Below, piece after piece: positions 25,491-34,524 of a stretch of 64,000 bases of DNA (the first letter of the stretch is position 1; each line of letters begins with the position of its first letter). The notes under the pieces are model-generated. The model was not told where the DNA came from. It did no database searches and saw only the letters and a list, made by a program, of their open reading frames with translations. This DNA is from Thalassovita mediterranea. GTDB taxonomy: Bacteria; Pseudomonadota; Alphaproteobacteria; Rhodobacterales; Rhodobacteraceae. Made by a program: the position numbers and the translations under genes. The DNA is taken from NCBI RefSeq assembly GCF_001458435.1, contig NZ_CYSF01000007.1:310001-374000 (forward strand), given 5' to 3'.

Positions 25491-26771
25491 ATGACCACGC
25501 TCTTGTTCACCAATGTGCACCTCGTCAACCCAGAGGCCGGAACGGCTGATCTGGGCAGCCTGCTGGTTGAGGATGGCGTGATCACTGCGCTGGGGGCTGA
25601 GGTCGCGGTGCCCGAGGGCGCAGAGGTGGTTGATGGCACCGGCAAATATCTGGCCCCCGGCATCGTCGATATTGGCGTCAAGGTGTGTGAGCCGGGTGAA
25701 CGGCACAAGGAAAGTTTCCGCACCGCAGGGCAGGCGGCGGCAGCAGGTGGCGTGACCACCATCGTCACCCGTCCCGACACCGCGCCCACCATCGACAATC
25801 CCGAAACGCTGGAATTTGTCACCCGCCGTGCCCAAGAGGCTGCACCGGTGAACGTCGTGCCAATGGCCGCGCTGACCAAGGACCGCGCGGGGCGTGAAAT
25901 GACCGAGATTGGGTTTTTGCAGGATGCAGGCGCGGTCGCCTTCACCGATTGCGATCATGTGGTGAGCGACACCAAGGTTCTGACCCGCGCACTGTCTTAT
26001 GCCAAATCGCTGGGCGCCTTGGTTATGGGGCATCCGCAGGAACCGATCCTGTCGAAGGGCGCTGCCGTCACCTCGGGCAAGTTTGCATCCCTGCGTGGCC
26101 TGCCTGCCGTGTCGGCGATGGCCGAACGCATGGGGATTGATCGCGATATTGCGCTGCTGGAAATGACAGGGGCGAAGTACCACTTCGACCAGATCACCAC
26201 CGCGCGTGCGCTGCCTGCGTTGGAACGGGCAAAGTCGAACGGGCTGGATGTGACTGCTGGCACCTCAATCCACCATCTGACGCTGAACGAATTTGACGTT
26301 GCGGACTACCGCACCTTCTTCAAGGTCAAACCGCCCCTGCGGGCCGAGGATGACCGTCTGGCGCTGGTTGCGGCGCTGCGCGATGGGTTGATTGACGTGA
26401 TCTCGTCCTTCCACACCCCGCAGGATGAGGAAAGCAAGCGCCTGCCGTTCGAAGAGGCAGCGAGTGGTGCCGTGGGCCTTGAAACCTTCTTGCCAGCGGT
26501 GCTGCGGCTGTATCATTCGGGCGATCTGACGCTGGCGCAGCTATGGCGCGCCATGTCGCTGAACCCTGCCGCGCGGCTGGGGCTGGCGACGGGCCGTCTG
26601 GCGGCGGGTGCCCCGGCGGATCTGGTGCTGTTTGATCCTGATGCACCTTTCGTGCTGGATCGGTTCAAGCTACGGTCGAAATCGAAAAACACCCCCTTTG
26701 ACGGTCAGCGCCTGCAGGGCAAAGTGCTGGCAACCTATGTAAACGGCACCCCCGTATTCGGAGATCTGTGA
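25491..26771 (+). CDS. pyrC: dihydroorotase-like protein, probably non-catalytic (PyrC'/PyrX type)
   Basis: 426-aa amidohydrolase-fold protein usually labelled dihydroorotase. Key metal ligands are missing. The canonical DxHxHxRxP is D60-I-G62-V-K64-V-C66-E-P68; the second catalytic His segment reads HFDQITT (Gln at the ligand position); the TDHAP motif is SFHTP (S306, F307). Only H181 and the fold remain (KPPLRAEDDRLAL, EAASGAVGLET). In Pseudomonas-type ATCases such an inactive PyrC' holds PyrB together, and this gene sits four genes after pyrB. A working DHOase should therefore exist elsewhere in the genome. AAGGACC precedes ATG 25491. Confidence 0.9.
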   Translation: MTTLLFTNVHLVNPEAGTADLGSLLVEDGVITALGAEVAVPEGAEVVDGTGKYLAPGIVDIGVKVCEPGERHKESFRTAGQAAAAGGVTTIVTRPDTAPTIDNPETLEFVTRRAQEAAPVNVVPMAALTKDRAGREMTEIGFLQDAGAVAFTDCDHVVSDTKVLTRALSYAKSLGALVMGHPQEPILSKGAAVTSGKFASLRGLPAVSAMAERMGIDRDIALLEMTGAKYHFDQITTARALPALERAKSNGLDVTAGTSIHHLTLNEFDVADYRTFFKVKPPLRAEDDRLALVAALRDGLIDVISSFHTPQDEESKRLPFEEAASGAVGLETFLPAVLRLYHSGDLTLAQLWRAMSLNPAARLGLATGRLAAGAPADLVLFDPDAPFVLDRFKLRSKSKNTPFDGQRLQGKVLATYVNGTPVFGDL

Positions 26772-27376
26772 TGCCTGAGTTGTTGTCTGATCCTACGACC
26801 CTCGGCCTTTGGGCCTTGATTGGCTATCTGCTGGGCTCGATCCCCTTTGGCATGGTGCTGGCGGCGGTTATGGGGCTGGGCAATCTGCGCAGCATCGGAT
26901 CGGGCAACATCGGTGCCACCAATGTTTTGCGCACCGGCAATAAACTGGCCGCCGCGCTGACGCTGATCCTAGATGGTGGCAAGGCGGCGGTTGCTGTCCT
27001 GCTGGCCCGCGCCTTTGCTGGCGAAGATGCCGCGCAGCTGGCGGGGTTGATGGCGTTTTTCGGCCATTGCTTCCCTGTGTGGTTGAAGTTCAAGGGCGGC
27101 AAGGGCGTTGCCACCTTCCTTGGTCTGCTGCTGGCGCTGGCGTGGCCGGTGGGTATTGCCGCCTGTCTGACTTGGTTGGCCACGGCCGTGATCGCGCGGA
27201 TTTCGTCGCTGTCTGCATTGGTGGCGGCGGCCACCTCGACCTTTTGGATGGTGGTCTTGGGCTATGGCCAGATTATCGTGATGGGCGCGGCGCTGACGCT
27301 TCTGATCTTCTGGACGCATCGCGCCAACATCGCCCGCCTGCGCAAGGGCGAAGAGCCGCGCATCGGTCAGAAGTGA
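26771..27376 (+). CDS. plsY: glycerol-3-phosphate acyltransferase PlsY
   Basis: 201-aa integral membrane enzyme that acylates glycerol 3-phosphate from acyl-phosphate, the first step of phospholipid synthesis. It has five hydrophobic segments and the PlsY loops GYLLGSIPFG, GSGNIGATNVLRTGN and FKGGKGVATFLG. ATG 26771 shares a base with the pyrC-like stop; a GTG at 26768 is an equally placed alternative. The coupling joins pyrimidine and phospholipid genes in one transcript. Confidence 0.95.
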   Translation: MPELLSDPTTLGLWALIGYLLGSIPFGMVLAAVMGLGNLRSIGSGNIGATNVLRTGNKLAAALTLILDGGKAAVAVLLARAFAGEDAAQLAGLMAFFGHCFPVWLKFKGGKGVATFLGLLLALAWPVGIAACLTWLATAVIARISSLSALVAAATSTFWMVVLGYGQIIVMGAALTLLIFWTHRANIARLRKGEEPRIGQK

Positions 27377-27429
27377 GCCGTTTTGCAACCACCCTTTCGC
27401 CTGTCGCGCCTGCGCGGTAACTTCGGCCT

Positions 27430-28230
27430 ATGGAACAGGTGGAATCGGCCCTAGATTATCACGTCGCGCTTGCGATGCTGGATTGGCAGCTGGAGCTGGG
27501 CGTTGATGAAACGCTCTGCGAGGCGCCGATCAATCGCAATGACCTGCAACAGGCACAGCCCAAGCCCGCTGCCGCCGCTGGCCCTGACGGCAAACGTCGT
27601 GCGCCTGCCCCTGTGGCGAAGCCCAAAGTTGATCCACCGGCAGAGGCGCGCGCCGCCGCCGCAACCGCCAATGACCTGCCCAGCCTGCGCGCCGCTTTGG
27701 AAACCTTTCCGCATTGCGAATTGAAACAGGGCGCACGTAGCCTTGTGTTTGGCGACGGTCTGGCCGGTGCCCGCGTGATGATCGTGGGCGAGGCGCCGAA
27801 CCGCGAAGAGGACCGCGCAGGCAAGCCTTATGTTGGGCCTCAAGGCACGCTCTTGGACAAAATGCTGGCCGCGATTGATCTGGACCGCGGCAGTCAGGAC
27901 CGCGACAGCGGTGTCTATATCACCACCGTCCTGCCGTGGCGCGGGCCGACGAACCGCGATGCCTCGCCTGCGGAAATTGCGATGATGAAGCCGTTTTTGG
28001 AACGCCACATTCAACTGGCGAAACCCGACGTGCTGGTGCTGATGGGCAACCTGCCCTGTCAGGCGCTGCTGGCCAAGCGCGGCATTTCCCGTCTGCGCGG
28101 CCAATGGGGTGAGGCGCTGGGTATCCCCGCGCTGCCGATGCTGGAACCACAACGGCTGCTGCGCAATCCGGCGGCGAAGCGCGATACTTGGGCCGACCTT
28201 TTGGCGCTGCGTGCGCACCTGAACGGGTGA
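27430..28230 (+). CDS. uracil-DNA glycosylase family protein with altered active site
   Basis: 266-aa member of the family 4 UDG group. A ~90-residue Pro/Ala/Lys-rich N-terminus precedes the glycosylase domain. Motif A is GEAPNREEDRAGKPYVG (120-136; the usual GEAPG has Asn124). The motif that normally reads HPxxLLR is E239-P-Q-R-L-L-R, so the catalytic-loop His is absent. Only one Cys (96) stands where iron-sulfur members have CxxC, so the cluster is probably missing. The enzyme may have weak or altered base specificity, or act only in binding. Starts 53 bases after plsY. Confidence 0.85.
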   Translation: MEQVESALDYHVALAMLDWQLELGVDETLCEAPINRNDLQQAQPKPAAAAGPDGKRRAPAPVAKPKVDPPAEARAAAATANDLPSLRAALETFPHCELKQGARSLVFGDGLAGARVMIVGEAPNREEDRAGKPYVGPQGTLLDKMLAAIDLDRGSQDRDSGVYITTVLPWRGPTNRDASPAEIAMMKPFLERHIQLAKPDVLVLMGNLPCQALLAKRGISRLRGQWGEALGIPALPMLEPQRLLRNPAAKRDTWADLLALRAHLNG

Positions 28231-28237
28231 CGCAGGG

Positions 28238-28861
28238 ATGATCGTTGATCCTGTCACCCTGCTGGCCTTTGTCCCTGCGGCGCTGGCGCTGAACCTGACG
28301 CCTGGACCGGATATGCTGTTCTGCCTGGGGCAGGGGTTACGATCCGGTGCGCGGCCTGCGGTGGCGGCCAGTCTGGGGATTTCAGCGGGCGGGTTGATCC
28401 ATACGGCGCTGGCGGGGTTGGGCCTGTCGGCGCTGGTTGCCGCGTTTCCCGTGGCCTTTGACGTGATCCGTTGGCTGGGGGTGTGCTACCTCCTCTACGT
28501 GGCGTGGATGTCGTTGAAACTCCCTGACCTCAGCACCGACGCAGCTGCCGCGCCGACGTTGCGCGCGTTTCGCGAGGGGCTGATGGTGAACCTAACGAAC
28601 CCGAAATTCATTCTGTTTGTGCTGGCTTTTGTGCCGCAGTTCGTGGACCCAACACGCGGTGCGGTCCTGGCGCAGTTCATGATTTTCGGCGCGGTGCTGG
28701 CGACGGGCGGGGCCTTGATCAACGGCGGGATCGGCATATTTGCCGGCAGTGCGGGGCGCGTGATGATGCAAAACCCGCTGTTTGCCCGCTGGCTGGGCCG
28801 CATCAGTGCCACTATTTTTGCCGGGCTGGCGCTGCGCCTTGCCCTTTTGGAACGCGGATAA
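28238..28861 (+). CDS. LysE family amino-acid exporter
   Basis: 207-aa inner-membrane protein with six hydrophobic segments. The family N-terminal signature is ALNLTPGPDMLFCLGQGLRSG (split at the loop, about 13-32), and NPKFILFVLAFVPQFV lies mid-protein. RhtB/LysE proteins export amino acids such as threonine, homoserine or lysine; the substrate here is not readable. Starts 7 bases after the UDG-like gene, so likely the same operon. Confidence 0.9.
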   Translation: MIVDPVTLLAFVPAALALNLTPGPDMLFCLGQGLRSGARPAVAASLGISAGGLIHTALAGLGLSALVAAFPVAFDVIRWLGVCYLLYVAWMSLKLPDLSTDAAAAPTLRAFREGLMVNLTNPKFILFVLAFVPQFVDPTRGAVLAQFMIFGAVLATGGALINGGIGIFAGSAGRVMMQNPLFARWLGRISATIFAGLALRLALLERG

Positions 28862-28876
28862 GCAGAGAGTTCACAT

Positions 28877-29425
28877 ATGTCGCGCATTGACGAAAGCAGA
28901 GAGTTCATTCCCGTTCGCATCGCGGTGCTGACAGTCTCAGACACCCGTGATCTGTCGCAGGATCGGTCCGGTGACACGCTGGTGGGCCGGATTGAGGCGG
29001 CGGGGCATTCGGTGGCGGATCGTCAGATTATCCGTGATGAGCGTGACGCGATTGCCGATCAGCTGCGCACATGGATCGCCGATCCCGAGGTGGATGTTGT
29101 CATTTCCACTGGCGGCACCGGCCTGACGGGGCGCGATGTGACCGTCGAGGCGCACCGCGATGTCTATGAAAAAGAAATCGAAGCCTTCGGGACCGTATTT
29201 ACCATCGTGTCGATGCAGAAAATCGGCACCTCTGCGGTGCAGAGCCGTGCAACGGGCGGTGTTGCAGGCGGCACCTATCTGTTTGCCCTGCCGGGCAGCA
29301 CGGGGGCCTGCAAGGACGCCTGGGATGAGATACTGAAATACCAGCTGGATTACCGCCACATGCCCTGCAACTTCGTCGAGATTTTCCCTCGCCTTGAGGA
29401 ACACAAGCGCCGCAGCAAGGGCTGA
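28877..29425 (+). CDS. moaB: molybdenum cofactor biosynthesis protein MoaB
   Basis: 182-aa MoaB/MogA-fold protein. Molybdopterin-binding motifs are VISTGGTGLTGRDVT (about 75-89) and LPGSTGACKDAWDEIL (about 138-153). Acts in adenylylation of molybdopterin or as an alternative MogA. Starts 15 bases after the LysE gene. Downstream 29426-29587 shows no gene. Confidence 0.95.
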   Translation: MSRIDESREFIPVRIAVLTVSDTRDLSQDRSGDTLVGRIEAAGHSVADRQIIRDERDAIADQLRTWIADPEVDVVISTGGTGLTGRDVTVEAHRDVYEKEIEAFGTVFTIVSMQKIGTSAVQSRATGGVAGGTYLFALPGSTGACKDAWDEILKYQLDYRHMPCNFVEIFPRLEEHKRRSKG

Positions 29426-29587
29426 TTTGGCGCAGATGCTGCGCGGATGTCACGCGCGCATCACTTCGGCGATAGAAAAAGCGACGGAAACGCTTTCTGC
29501 TTCGTATAAGGGGGGAAGACTTGGCTTTGCGGCCTTGGGCCTTACCTATGGAAGTGGCCCCCAAATGCTTTTGTTTAAGGAAGAGAG

Positions 29588-31048
29588 ATGCGTTTTTTGC
29601 GACAAAGCCTGACCGGGCTGTTTCTACTGGCGGTGACTGTGGCGCTGTTGTTTTACGCGGTCGCACTGGTGCGCGGCGCGGTGCAGGATCGGCTGGCGGA
29701 TGAGGGGCGGTCACGCCCCGCGCAGGAACGGGTCTTTGCCGTTGCGGTGGTTGAGGCGCAGCCTGAAACCGTGATCCCGCGGCTGGAAGCCTTCGGTCAG
29801 ATCGAAAGCCGCCGGTCGCTGGTGTTGCGCGCTGCTGCTGCGGGCACGGTTGTGGAGCTGTCTGACGCGATGAAAGAGGGCGGTGAGGTGCGCGCAGGTG
29901 ACGTCTTGCTGCGTATTGATCCGGCAGACGCGCAATCGGCGTTGGATCGGGCAGAGGCGAACCTGCTGGACAGTCAGGCGGAAACCCGTGATGCGGCGCG
30001 GTCGCTGGAACTGGCCCACGCGGATTTGGCTGCGGCTGATGCACAGGCGGATCTGCGCCAGCGGGCCTTTGCCCGTCAGCAGGGATTGCAGGAGCGCGGA
30101 GTCGCGACCGAAGCGGCGGTTGAGGTGGCGGAACTGGCCGCGGCCTCTGCCCGTCAGGCGGTTGTGGCACGCCGTCAGTCACTGGCACAGGCAGAAGCGC
30201 GCGTAGACCGCGCCGCAACCGCCCTGTCACGGGCGGAGATCGCCCGCGAAGAGGCAGCGCGCCGTTTGGCGGACACTGTGGTGCGGGCCGAATTTGATGG
30301 CACCTTGTCGGATGTCTCCGTTGTGGCGGGCGGTCTGGTGGGCAGCAATGAACAATTGGCCCGTCTGGTCGATGGCCGCATGTTGGAGGTGGCCTTTCGT
30401 GTGTCCACCGCGCAGCACGCGCGGCTTTTGGATCAGGATGGGGAGTTGATCCCTGCCACTGTCACCGTGTCACTGGATACCAGCGGCATTGACCTGTCGA
30501 CCTCTGGTCAGATCAGCCGTGACAGCGCTGCTGTGGCCGAAGGGCAGAGCGGGCGGTTGATCTTTGCCAGCCTCGCGGCACCGCGCGGCATGAAACCCGG
30601 CGATTTTGTCACCGTGTCGGTCGAAGAACCGGCGCTGGAGCGTGTGGTGCGCCTGCCTGCGCGCAGTTTGGGCAGCGACGGTCGGGTGCTGGCGCTGGGG
30701 GATGAGGGCCGGATTGAAGCGCTGCCGGTCACGCTGTTGCGCCGTCAGGGCGATGATGTGTTGGTGCGCGGGCAGGGCCTGCGCGGGCGCCAGATCGTGA
30801 CACAGCGCACGCCGTTGCTTGGGCCGGGGATCAAGGTGCGGGCACTTGGCGCCGCGAACGAGCCGGCAGAGCCTGAGATGATCACCCTCAGCGAGGAACG
30901 GCGCGCGCGGCTCCTCGCCTTTGTCGATGCAAACAAGCGGATGCCTGCAGACGTGAAAGAGCGTATGCGCGAAACACTGCAAAAGGACGCGGTGCCCAGC
31001 GATGTTGTCACCCGCCTAGAGGCGCGGCTGGCGCGGACGGGGGGCTAA
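29588..31048 (+). CDS. RND efflux periplasmic adaptor (HlyD/MFP family)
   Basis: 486-aa membrane-fusion protein. An N-terminal TM (6-28) anchors it in the inner membrane. Then come a lipoyl-like half (RLEAFGQIESRRSLVLRAAA), a long alpha-helical hairpin (about 105-225, Ala/Glu/Arg heptads), the second half-lipoyl and beta-barrel. It bridges the RND pump 3 bases downstream to an outer-membrane channel not encoded here. The C-terminal ~60-residue extension is beyond the usual fold. AGGAAGAGAG gives a strong ribosome site. Confidence 0.92.
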   Translation: MRFLRQSLTGLFLLAVTVALLFYAVALVRGAVQDRLADEGRSRPAQERVFAVAVVEAQPETVIPRLEAFGQIESRRSLVLRAAAAGTVVELSDAMKEGGEVRAGDVLLRIDPADAQSALDRAEANLLDSQAETRDAARSLELAHADLAAADAQADLRQRAFARQQGLQERGVATEAAVEVAELAAASARQAVVARRQSLAQAEARVDRAATALSRAEIAREEAARRLADTVVRAEFDGTLSDVSVVAGGLVGSNEQLARLVDGRMLEVAFRVSTAQHARLLDQDGELIPATVTVSLDTSGIDLSTSGQISRDSAAVAEGQSGRLIFASLAAPRGMKPGDFVTVSVEEPALERVVRLPARSLGSDGRVLALGDEGRIEALPVTLLRRQGDDVLVRGQGLRGRQIVTQRTPLLGPGIKVRALGAANEPAEPEMITLSEERRARLLAFVDANKRMPADVKERMRETLQKDAVPSDVVTRLEARLARTGG

Positions 31049-31051
31049 GGC

Positions 31052-34000
31052 ATGGTGCGTGATATCAGCCCAGTGGCCGGGGGACTCCTCTCTTACTTCA
31101 CCCGCCACCCGACGGTGGCGAACCTGTTGTTGGTGGTCCTCCTTGTCCTCGGTCTGGCCGTCACGCCACAGATGCGGGCGCAGTTTTTCCCTGATGTGAT
31201 TGTCGATGATGTGTCTGTCACCGTGGTTTGGGACGGGGCAGGGGCCGAAGATGTGGATGCCGGTATCGTGCAGGTGTTGGAACCTGCGCTGCTGGCAGTT
31301 GAGGGCGTGGAAAGTTCTGAAACGCGCAGTCGCGAAGGCCGTGCCGCCGTCAATCTGGAGTTTGAGCCGGGTTGGGACATGGGCCGCGCCGCCGATGATG
31401 TGCAGGCGGCGGTTGATGCCCTGACCACCTTGCCCGAAGAGGCAGAGGAGCCGACCGTGCGCCGTGGGGCGTGGCGGGATCGGGTGACGGATGTGGTGAT
31501 CACTGGTCCGGTGGAAACCCGTCAGCTGGGTCTATACGCGGATGAATTTGTCGCGCGCTTGTTCACCGCCGGTGTCACCCGCACCACCATTCGCGGCGTT
31601 GCCGCGCGTGAGGTGCTGGTGGAGGTGCCGTCGATCAAGCTGATCGAACATGATGTAACCCTATCCCAGATCGCCGCCGCCATTGCCGAAGAGGTGGACG
31701 CCGCCCCCGCAGGCGACGTGACTGGCGCCAATGCGCGGGTGCGCACCGGCGTGGCCAAGCGCAGCGCCAGTGAGGTCGAACAGATCGTGTTGCGCCGCAA
31801 TGGCGACGGGTCCAGCCTGACTGTCGGTGATGTGGCCAAGGTGATGGAACTGGGCGCAGATGGCACCCGCAGTTATTTCGTTGGCACCAACCCCGCGGTG
31901 TCGATCCGCGTGGACCGATCCGCCTCTGGTGATGCGATTGACATGCAGCATCGGGTGGAAGAGGTGGCCGAGGCGCTGCAATCGACCCTGCCGGATGGGG
32001 TGACCGTCGATCTGATCCGCACCCGGGCAGAGGCGATTTCAGGCCGTTTGGCGCTGCTCCTCGACAACGGGTTGATGGGGCTGGGGCTGGTGGTGTTGCT
32101 TTTGTTCCTCTTCCTCAACGCGCGCACCGCGTTCTGGGTGGCGGCGGGCATTCCGGTGGCGATGCTGGCGGCGGTGACACTGATGTATCTGGGTGGGCTG
32201 ACGATCAACATGATCTCGCTCTTTGCGCTGATCATCACCTTGGGCATCGTGGTGGATGATGCGATTGTGGTGGGTGAACACGCGGACGCGCGTCTGCGCA
32301 AGTATGGGGAAAGCCCCGTTGTGGCGGCCGAAAACGCCGCGCGGCGCATGGCGATGCCGGTGTTTTCCGCCACGCTGACCACGGTGATTGCCTTTTTTGG
32401 CCTGACAGCGATTTCCGGTCGTTTTGGCGATCTGATTGCCGACATTCCTTTCACCGTGATAGCAGTATTGGCGGCGTCCTTGGTCGAATGCTTTCTGATC
32501 CTGCCCAACCACATGGCCCACGCGCTGAAACATCAGTACAAGGAGCATTGGTACGACTGGCCCAGCCGCATGGTGAACCGTGGCTTCCGCCAAGTGCGTG
32601 AACGCGCCTTCCGCCCCCTGATGCGTTTGGTGGTCTGGGCGCGTTATCCGGTGCTGGCGATGGCGGTTGTGCTGCTTGCGTCACAAATCGCACTGTTTGC
32701 CCGTGGCGACGTGAACTGGCGTTTCTTCAACGCGCCGGAGCGTAGTTCGGTGACCGGCAACTTTGCCATGCTGGAGGGCGCCACGCGTGAGGATTCGCTG
32801 GCGATGATGCAGGAAATGCAGCGCGCAACCGAGGCGGTGAATGCTCGATTGGCAGAGCAGTACGGTTGGCAGCCGGTGGATTACGTGATTACCGAAATTG
32901 GCGGCAACGCGGGTCGTCCGCTGAACGGGTCAGAAAATAAGGATGCCGACCTGCTGGGTGCGATTTCGATCGAATTGATTGATGCCGACCTGCGCCTGAA
33001 ACAGGACGGCAGCCCCTATTCCAGCTTTGCCTTCGTGCGGGAGGTGCAACAAGAGGTGGAACAACATCCACTGGCCGAGACGGTTAGTTTTCGCGGATGG
33101 CGGTCTGGCCCAGGTGGGGATTCGCTGGACGTGCAACTGTCCGGTGCCAGCGCCGAGGTTTTGAAAGGCGCGAGTGAAGCGTTGCAAGCGGCCCTGGCGC
33201 AATACCCTGAGGTGTCGGCGCTAGAGGACAATCTGGCTTACGACAAGGAAGAGCTGATCCTAGAGCTGACCCCGCAGGGGCAGGCGCTGGGGTTCAGTAT
33301 TGATGGGTTGGGGCAGGTGCTGCGCCACCGTTTGAACGGGATCGAGGCGGCGACTTTCCCGGATGGTCCCCGCTCTGCCGCGATCCGCGTAGAACTGCCT
33401 GCTGATGAGTTGACGGCGGATTTTCTGGAACGCACCCAGATGCGCAGCCCCAGCGGCAGCTATGCGCCGCTGTCAGATCTGGTCACCGTGCAAAGCCGCA
33501 GTGGCTTTTCCACCGTGTTGCGCGAAAACGGCGTGCGGCTGATTTCCGTCACCGGTGACATTTCCGAAGATGACCCCGCCCGCGCCGAAGAGATTGCGCA
33601 GGCGTTGGAGACCGAGATCCTGCCGCGTATCGCCAGTGAGCATCAGGTGGAATACCGTCTGTCTGGCCTGTCCGAGCAAGAAGACAGTTTCCTGCGCGAT
33701 GCCCGCACCGGTCTGATCCTGTGTTTGACGGGGATCTATCTGGTCTTGGCTTGGGTCTTTGCCAGCTGGACGCGGCCTTTGGTGGTGATGGCGGTTATTC
33801 CCTTTGGCCTCGTCGGGGCGATCTGGGGGCATTATGTCTGGGATGTGCCGCTGTCGATGTTTTCGGTCGTAGGCCTTTTGGGTATGACGGGCATCATCAT
33901 CAACGACTCTATCGTGCTGGTCACAACGATTGATCAATACGCCAAAGAGCGGGGGCTGGTGCCGTCGATCATTGACGGGGCGGCGGATCGGTTGCGGCCT

Positions 34001-34453
34001 GTGGTGCTAACGACGCTGACCACGGTTCTGGGGTTGGCGCCGCTGCTTTATGAAAGCTCCAGTCAAGCGCAGTTCCTGCGGCCGACAGTGATCACGCTGG
34101 TCTATGGGCTGGGGTTCGGAATGGTGCTGGTTCTGCTGGTGGTGCCTGCCTTGATTGCGGCGCAGGCTGACATTGGCCGCCAGCTGCGGGCGTTGCGGTT
34201 TGGGCTGAAAGCGGCCGAGTTGCGCTGGCCCCTTGGCGTTGCGCTGTCGGTCTTGGGTGGTTGGTTGGCGACGACGCTGGGCGCGGTTGCGCTGACTGGA
34301 TCGTTGGCACCGTGGATTGTTGCGATCTGGCCTGCGTTGGCGGATGCAGGGCTAAGCCTGTCGTTTGTTCTATTCTTGGGCGGTTCAGCGGTGGTTGCGG
34401 TGTTGTCATATCTGGCGATGTTGGCACGTTTGGCGTTCTTGCGGCGCGCTTAA
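31052..34453 (+). CDS. RND efflux transporter permease subunit
   Basis: 1133-aa AcrB/MexB-type proton-driven pump, slightly longer than the ~1040-aa norm. Twelve TM helices and two large periplasmic loops are visible. TM4 carries GIVVDDAIVVGEHADARL with the proton-relay Asp pair; TM10 has GIIINDSIVLVTTIDQ. The extra C-terminal TM pair (about 1055-1125) is beyond the usual fold. No outer-membrane TolC gene is adjacent. Substrate unknown. Ends at a bidirectional terminator. Confidence 0.93.
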   Translation: MVRDISPVAGGLLSYFTRHPTVANLLLVVLLVLGLAVTPQMRAQFFPDVIVDDVSVTVVWDGAGAEDVDAGIVQVLEPALLAVEGVESSETRSREGRAAVNLEFEPGWDMGRAADDVQAAVDALTTLPEEAEEPTVRRGAWRDRVTDVVITGPVETRQLGLYADEFVARLFTAGVTRTTIRGVAAREVLVEVPSIKLIEHDVTLSQIAAAIAEEVDAAPAGDVTGANARVRTGVAKRSASEVEQIVLRRNGDGSSLTVGDVAKVMELGADGTRSYFVGTNPAVSIRVDRSASGDAIDMQHRVEEVAEALQSTLPDGVTVDLIRTRAEAISGRLALLLDNGLMGLGLVVLLLFLFLNARTAFWVAAGIPVAMLAAVTLMYLGGLTINMISLFALIITLGIVVDDAIVVGEHADARLRKYGESPVVAAENAARRMAMPVFSATLTTVIAFFGLTAISGRFGDLIADIPFTVIAVLAASLVECFLILPNHMAHALKHQYKEHWYDWPSRMVNRGFRQVRERAFRPLMRLVVWARYPVLAMAVVLLASQIALFARGDVNWRFFNAPERSSVTGNFAMLEGATREDSLAMMQEMQRATEAVNARLAEQYGWQPVDYVITEIGGNAGRPLNGSENKDADLLGAISIELIDADLRLKQDGSPYSSFAFVREVQQEVEQHPLAETVSFRGWRSGPGGDSLDVQLSGASAEVLKGASEALQAALAQYPEVSALEDNLAYDKEELILELTPQGQALGFSIDGLGQVLRHRLNGIEAATFPDGPRSAAIRVELPADELTADFLERTQMRSPSGSYAPLSDLVTVQSRSGFSTVLRENGVRLISVTGDISEDDPARAEEIAQALETEILPRIASEHQVEYRLSGLSEQEDSFLRDARTGLILCLTGIYLVLAWVFASWTRPLVVMAVIPFGLVGAIWGHYVWDVPLSMFSVVGLLGMTGIIINDSIVLVTTIDQYAKERGLVPSIIDGAADRLRPVVLTTLTTVLGLAPLLYESSSQAQFLRPTVITLVYGLGFGMVLVLLVVPALIAAQADIGRQLRALRFGLKAAELRWPLGVALSVLGGWLATTLGAVALTGSLAPWIVAIWPALADAGLSLSFVLFLGGSAVVAVLSYLAMLARLAFLRRA

Positions 34454-34470
34454 CCGCGAGCTTTGGCATC

Positions 34471-34504
34471 AAAAAAGGCGCGTCAGGAACCCTGCGCGCC
34501 TTTT
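34471..34504. terminator. bidirectional terminator between RND pump and DsbD-N gene
   Basis: AAAAGGCGCG (34473-34482) and CGCGCCTTTT (34495-34504) with an inner CAGG/CCTG pairing. T-runs occur on both strands (TTTT on plus, TTTTTT on minus), between convergent genes. Confidence 0.88.
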
Positions 34505-34524
34505 GATGTTATCTGATTTCTAAA

